Source of the DNA: JAIVJZ01 sp036386515
GTDB lineage: Bacteria > Acidobacteriota > Blastocatellia > Pyrinomonadales > Pyrinomonadaceae
Direction of reading: 5' to 3'
Length of the DNA: 64,000 bases
Assembly (NCBI GenBank): GCA_036386515.1
Contig: DASVVO010000068.1
Location: 1 to 64,000, forward strand
The position numbers and the translations under genes are program-made. The notes beneath the pieces were generated by a model. The model saw nothing but the letters and a program-made list of their open reading frames with translations. It was not told the origin of the DNA and did no database searches. How positions within the stretch are numbered: the stretch's first letter is position 1; each line of letters starts with the position of its first letter. This document shows, piece by piece, positions 62,453-64,000 of the stretch.

Positions 62453-62749
62453 TTACAAAACTTTCGGCACGCGGAAGTGTCCGGCGGCCGCGTCGGGAGC
62501 CTGGTCGAGCGCGAGCGTCTGGCCGAGCGAGGGCAGGGGCGCGTCTTCGCGGGCGGCGTCGGTGCGCGCGCCTTCGTCGGTGAGACCGCCGAGCGCGGGC
62601 GCGGCCGCGCTCGTGTCCAACTCGTTCAAGTGCTCGACGTAAGCGACGATGGAAGCGATCTGCGGCGTCAACTCGCGGCGTTCCTCGCCGGTCAACTCAA
62701 GCTGCGCGAGCGCGGCGATCTTTTCGATGTCCGATTCGGTGATGGGCAT
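62453..62749 (-). CDS. gatC: aspartyl/glutamyl-tRNA amidotransferase subunit C
   Basis: 98 residues: MPITESDIEKIAALAQLELT, GEERRELTPQIASIVAYVEH, LNELDTSAAAPALGGLTDEG, ending FRVPKVL. The amino-terminal helices and the terminal (F/Y)xVPKVL motif are the GatC signature. It stabilises the GatA-GatB complex. Flanked on both sides by heptamer hairpins. Confidence 0.95.
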   Translation of the reverse strand: MPITESDIEKIAALAQLELTGEERRELTPQIASIVAYVEHLNELDTSAAAPALGGLTDEGARTDAAREDAPLPSLGQTLALDQAPDAAAGHFRVPKVL

Positions 62750-62760
62750 AGAAGTTGTCA

Positions 62761-62866
62761 GTAGTCAGTTGTCAGTGGTCAGTTGTTTTTAAGTTGCGCC
62801 GAAGGTTGACTTGTTAAGTTGCCGTCAACATTGTCAGCGACAAACAACTGACAACTGACCACGGAC
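62761..62866. repeat. heptamer hairpin element (GTCAGTT word)
   Basis: Left arm GTCAGTT, GTCAGTG, GTCAGTT (62764-62788) pairs with 62842-62866 (22 of 25). It fills the gap between the DUF721 gene's stop and the gatC start. Confidence 0.88.
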
Positions 62867-62871
62867 GTTTT

Positions 62872-63342
62872 TTATTTCCTCTGTTGCTGCGCGTCGATAT
62901 AGCTTCCGGCGGCGAGCAGGAAGCGGCGACGCAAATCTTCATCTTGAATCGCGCCGGCGGCGTCCGCGAGTTGGCGCGAGTTGTTGAGCGCGCGGCGTTC
63001 GTGGGCGGCGCGGTCGAAGTCGGCCTGTCCGAGCCGGGCGCGCTCCTGGCGCACGGTGGCTGCGTCCACGCGAAATTCGATGTAGGTGACGACGGCTTGA
63101 CCGAGCAGCGAGTTGAGGCGAAAGATCAGTTGGCCGCTGATCTGTTCGAGTTGTTTCTGCCACGCCGTATCCGGGACGGCCACGACGAGCAGCTTGCGAT
63201 GCAGCCGGAACGGCACGGCCTGACCGCGCAGGGCTTCGCCCGCCACGCGACGCCATGCCACCATCGCCGCCGCCTCGGCCACCTCTTCCGCGTCGCCCGC
63301 CGCGCGCAGCAGGTTGGGCAGTGCTCGGATTAAGTCGTCCAT
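62872..63342 (-). CDS. DUF721 domain protein
   Basis: 156 residues starting MDDLIRALPNLLRAAGDAEE. The DUF721 core is AAAMVAWRRVAGEALRGQAV, RKLLVVAVPDTAWQKQLEQI and LIFRLNSLLGQAVVTYIEFR. DUF721 proteins are small, nucleic-acid-associated by proposal only (DciA-related); DciA is a helicase-loading factor in many bacteria, and this could be its homologue. A much longer upstream frame crosses the maf gene and is not real. Confidence 0.82.
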   Translation of the reverse strand: MDDLIRALPNLLRAAGDAEEVAEAAAMVAWRRVAGEALRGQAVPFRLHRKLLVVAVPDTAWQKQLEQISGQLIFRLNSLLGQAVVTYIEFRVDAATVRQERARLGQADFDRAAHERRALNNSRQLADAAGAIQDEDLRRRFLLAAGSYIDAQQQRK

Positions 63343-63352
63343 CTTTTCAATC

Positions 63353-63433
63353 GCGGAATGCGGATGGCGGATTGGTAAAGACCCGGCTGGCAATCTCGGC
63401 TTGATGTATTTACAATCCGCATTCCGCCATCCG
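63353..63433. repeat. heptamer hairpin element (GCGGATG word, permuted arms)
   Basis: Left arm (63353-63379): GCGGAAT, GCGGATG, GCGGATT. Right arm (63409-63433), read as reverse complement, has (G)CGGATG, GCGGAAT, GCGGATT: same words, different order. It lies between the divergent DUF721 and maf genes. Confidence 0.87.
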
Positions 63434-63459
63434 AAATTCGCATTCAAGAGGGGAGTGTA

Positions 63460-64000
63460 ATGGAAGAACAGGGAGAGCCACAAGTAGGAGTTTCGCCGGG
63501 CACGGCGGAAGAGTTTGAGTTGGAACCTTTGGTGCTGGCATCGAGCAGCCCGCGCCGGGCTGAGATTTTGCGCGCGGTCGGCTGGCCGTTCGAGGTGTCG
63601 GCGGCGAACGTGGACGAAACGGCGCGGGACGGCGAGGAAGTGATCGAATACGTGGAGCGGCTGGCGTGCGAGAAGGCGGAGGCGGTGGCGGAAGGGCGCG
63701 CCTCCGGCCTCGTGCTCGGCGCGGACACGGTGGTCGCGGTCGGCGGCCGGATGCTCGGCAAGCCGGTTGACGCGGAAGATGCACGGCGGATGCTCCGGCT
63801 CCTCGGCGGCCGTTGGCACGAAGTGCTGACCGGGGTCGCGCTCGTGCGCGCGGAGACGGGCGACGTGCTCGTGGCGCACGAACTGACGCGCGTGCGTTTC
63901 GCGCCGCTGACGGATGAAGAGATCGACTGGTACGTGGCGACGAATGAACCGGCGGATAAGGCGGGCGCATACGCCGTGCAAGGCCGCGCCGCGCTCTTTA
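63460..64000 (+). CDS. maf: Maf-family nucleotide pyrophosphatase (3' end beyond window)
   Basis: The visible 180 residues include LVLASSSPRRAEILRAVGWP, a GLVLGADTVVAVGGRMLGKP active-site stretch, AEDARRMLRLLGGRWHEVLT and KAGAYAVQG. Maf/YhdE proteins hydrolyse non-canonical or dTTP/UTP nucleotides. The N-terminal 25 residues (MEEQGEPQVGVSPGTAEEFE...) are an extension not needed for the fold. GGGGAG lies upstream of the ATG. The gene runs off the right edge. Confidence 0.93.
   Translation, partial: MEEQGEPQVGVSPGTAEEFELEPLVLASSSPRRAEILRAVGWPFEVSAANVDETARDGEEVIEYVERLACEKAEAVAEGRASGLVLGADTVVAVGGRMLGKPVDAEDARRMLRLLGGRWHEVLTGVALVRAETGDVLVAHELTRVRFAPLTDEEIDWYVATNEPADKAGAYAVQGRAALF

Noticed and set aside
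25699..62866. CRISPR array interpretation of the tandem repeats
   Set aside because: Units are 7 bases with no unique spacers, no cas genes are present and arms are palindromic as a whole.
63343..63981. Upstream extension of the DUF721 frame
   Set aside because: It runs antisense through maf and through the heptamer repeat; the domain starts at 63342.

Overview
This window is GC-rich, gene-dense bacterial chromosome. It has no rRNA, tRNA, CRISPR array, insertion sequence or prophage that I can see. The gene content fits a Gram-negative soil or aquatic bacterium, most plausibly an Acidobacteriota lineage such as Blastocatellia. Pointers are DUF4214 proteins, YfhO-type GT-C membrane proteins, ABC-dependent O-antigen export, a deoxyhypusine-synthase-like gene beside speA, a bacterial GH47 mannosidase and large secreted lamin-tail and M14 proteins. 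That placement is inference from family content only.

Layout. 1-22.9 kb is a surface-glycan island: GT4 and GT2 glycosyltransferases, a tandem-GT4 protein, a methyltransferase, two giant YfhO/GT-C membrane proteins, Wzt and Wzm (encoded apart on opposite strands around a hicA/hicB pair), a DUF4214 coiled-coil protein and an O-antigen ligase with a PDZ-like insert. An AT-richer 0.9 kb unit carrying a DUF1990 gene, bounded by 20-bp inverted repeats and attC-like boxes, interrupts it at 8.08-8.98 kb. 23.2-33.9 kb holds TPR proteins, thiE/thiD, a cyclophilin, a HAD phosphatase, thrC and an alkaline-phosphatase-superfamily enzyme. 34-38 kb holds a second hicBA locus, an unpaired ABC ATPase and a large secreted lamin-tail protein. 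38-43.3 kb holds the polyamine pair speA and DHS-like, then glnA behind a near-consensus sigma70 promoter. 43.5-50.6 kb holds small envelope proteins, a PQQ propeller, an AlkA-type glycosylase, DinB and glnE (adenylyltransferase for GlnA). 50.6-64 kb holds GH47 mannosidase, an M14 peptidase, an SRPBCC protein, a five-PAS GGDEF-EAL protein, a glutaredoxin, gatA/gatC, a DUF721 protein and the start of maf.

The most striking non-genic signal is a family of at least 13 intergenic elements between 19.8 and 63.4 kb. Each is built from tandem words with an exact 7-nt period, and all but one fold back on the reverse complement across a short loop. Different loci use different words (GTGACAG, GTCAGTT, GAGGTCA, GAATACA/GAAGTCA, GGGATGA, GCGGATG, AATCGTG) but the architecture is the same. 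Some supply stop codons or the last codons of the adjacent gene. They resemble the heptameric STRR repeats of filamentous cyanobacteria but are organised as hairpins. A second theme is in-frame minisatellites (18, 24, 27 and 33 bp) inside linkers and coiled coils of four large proteins.
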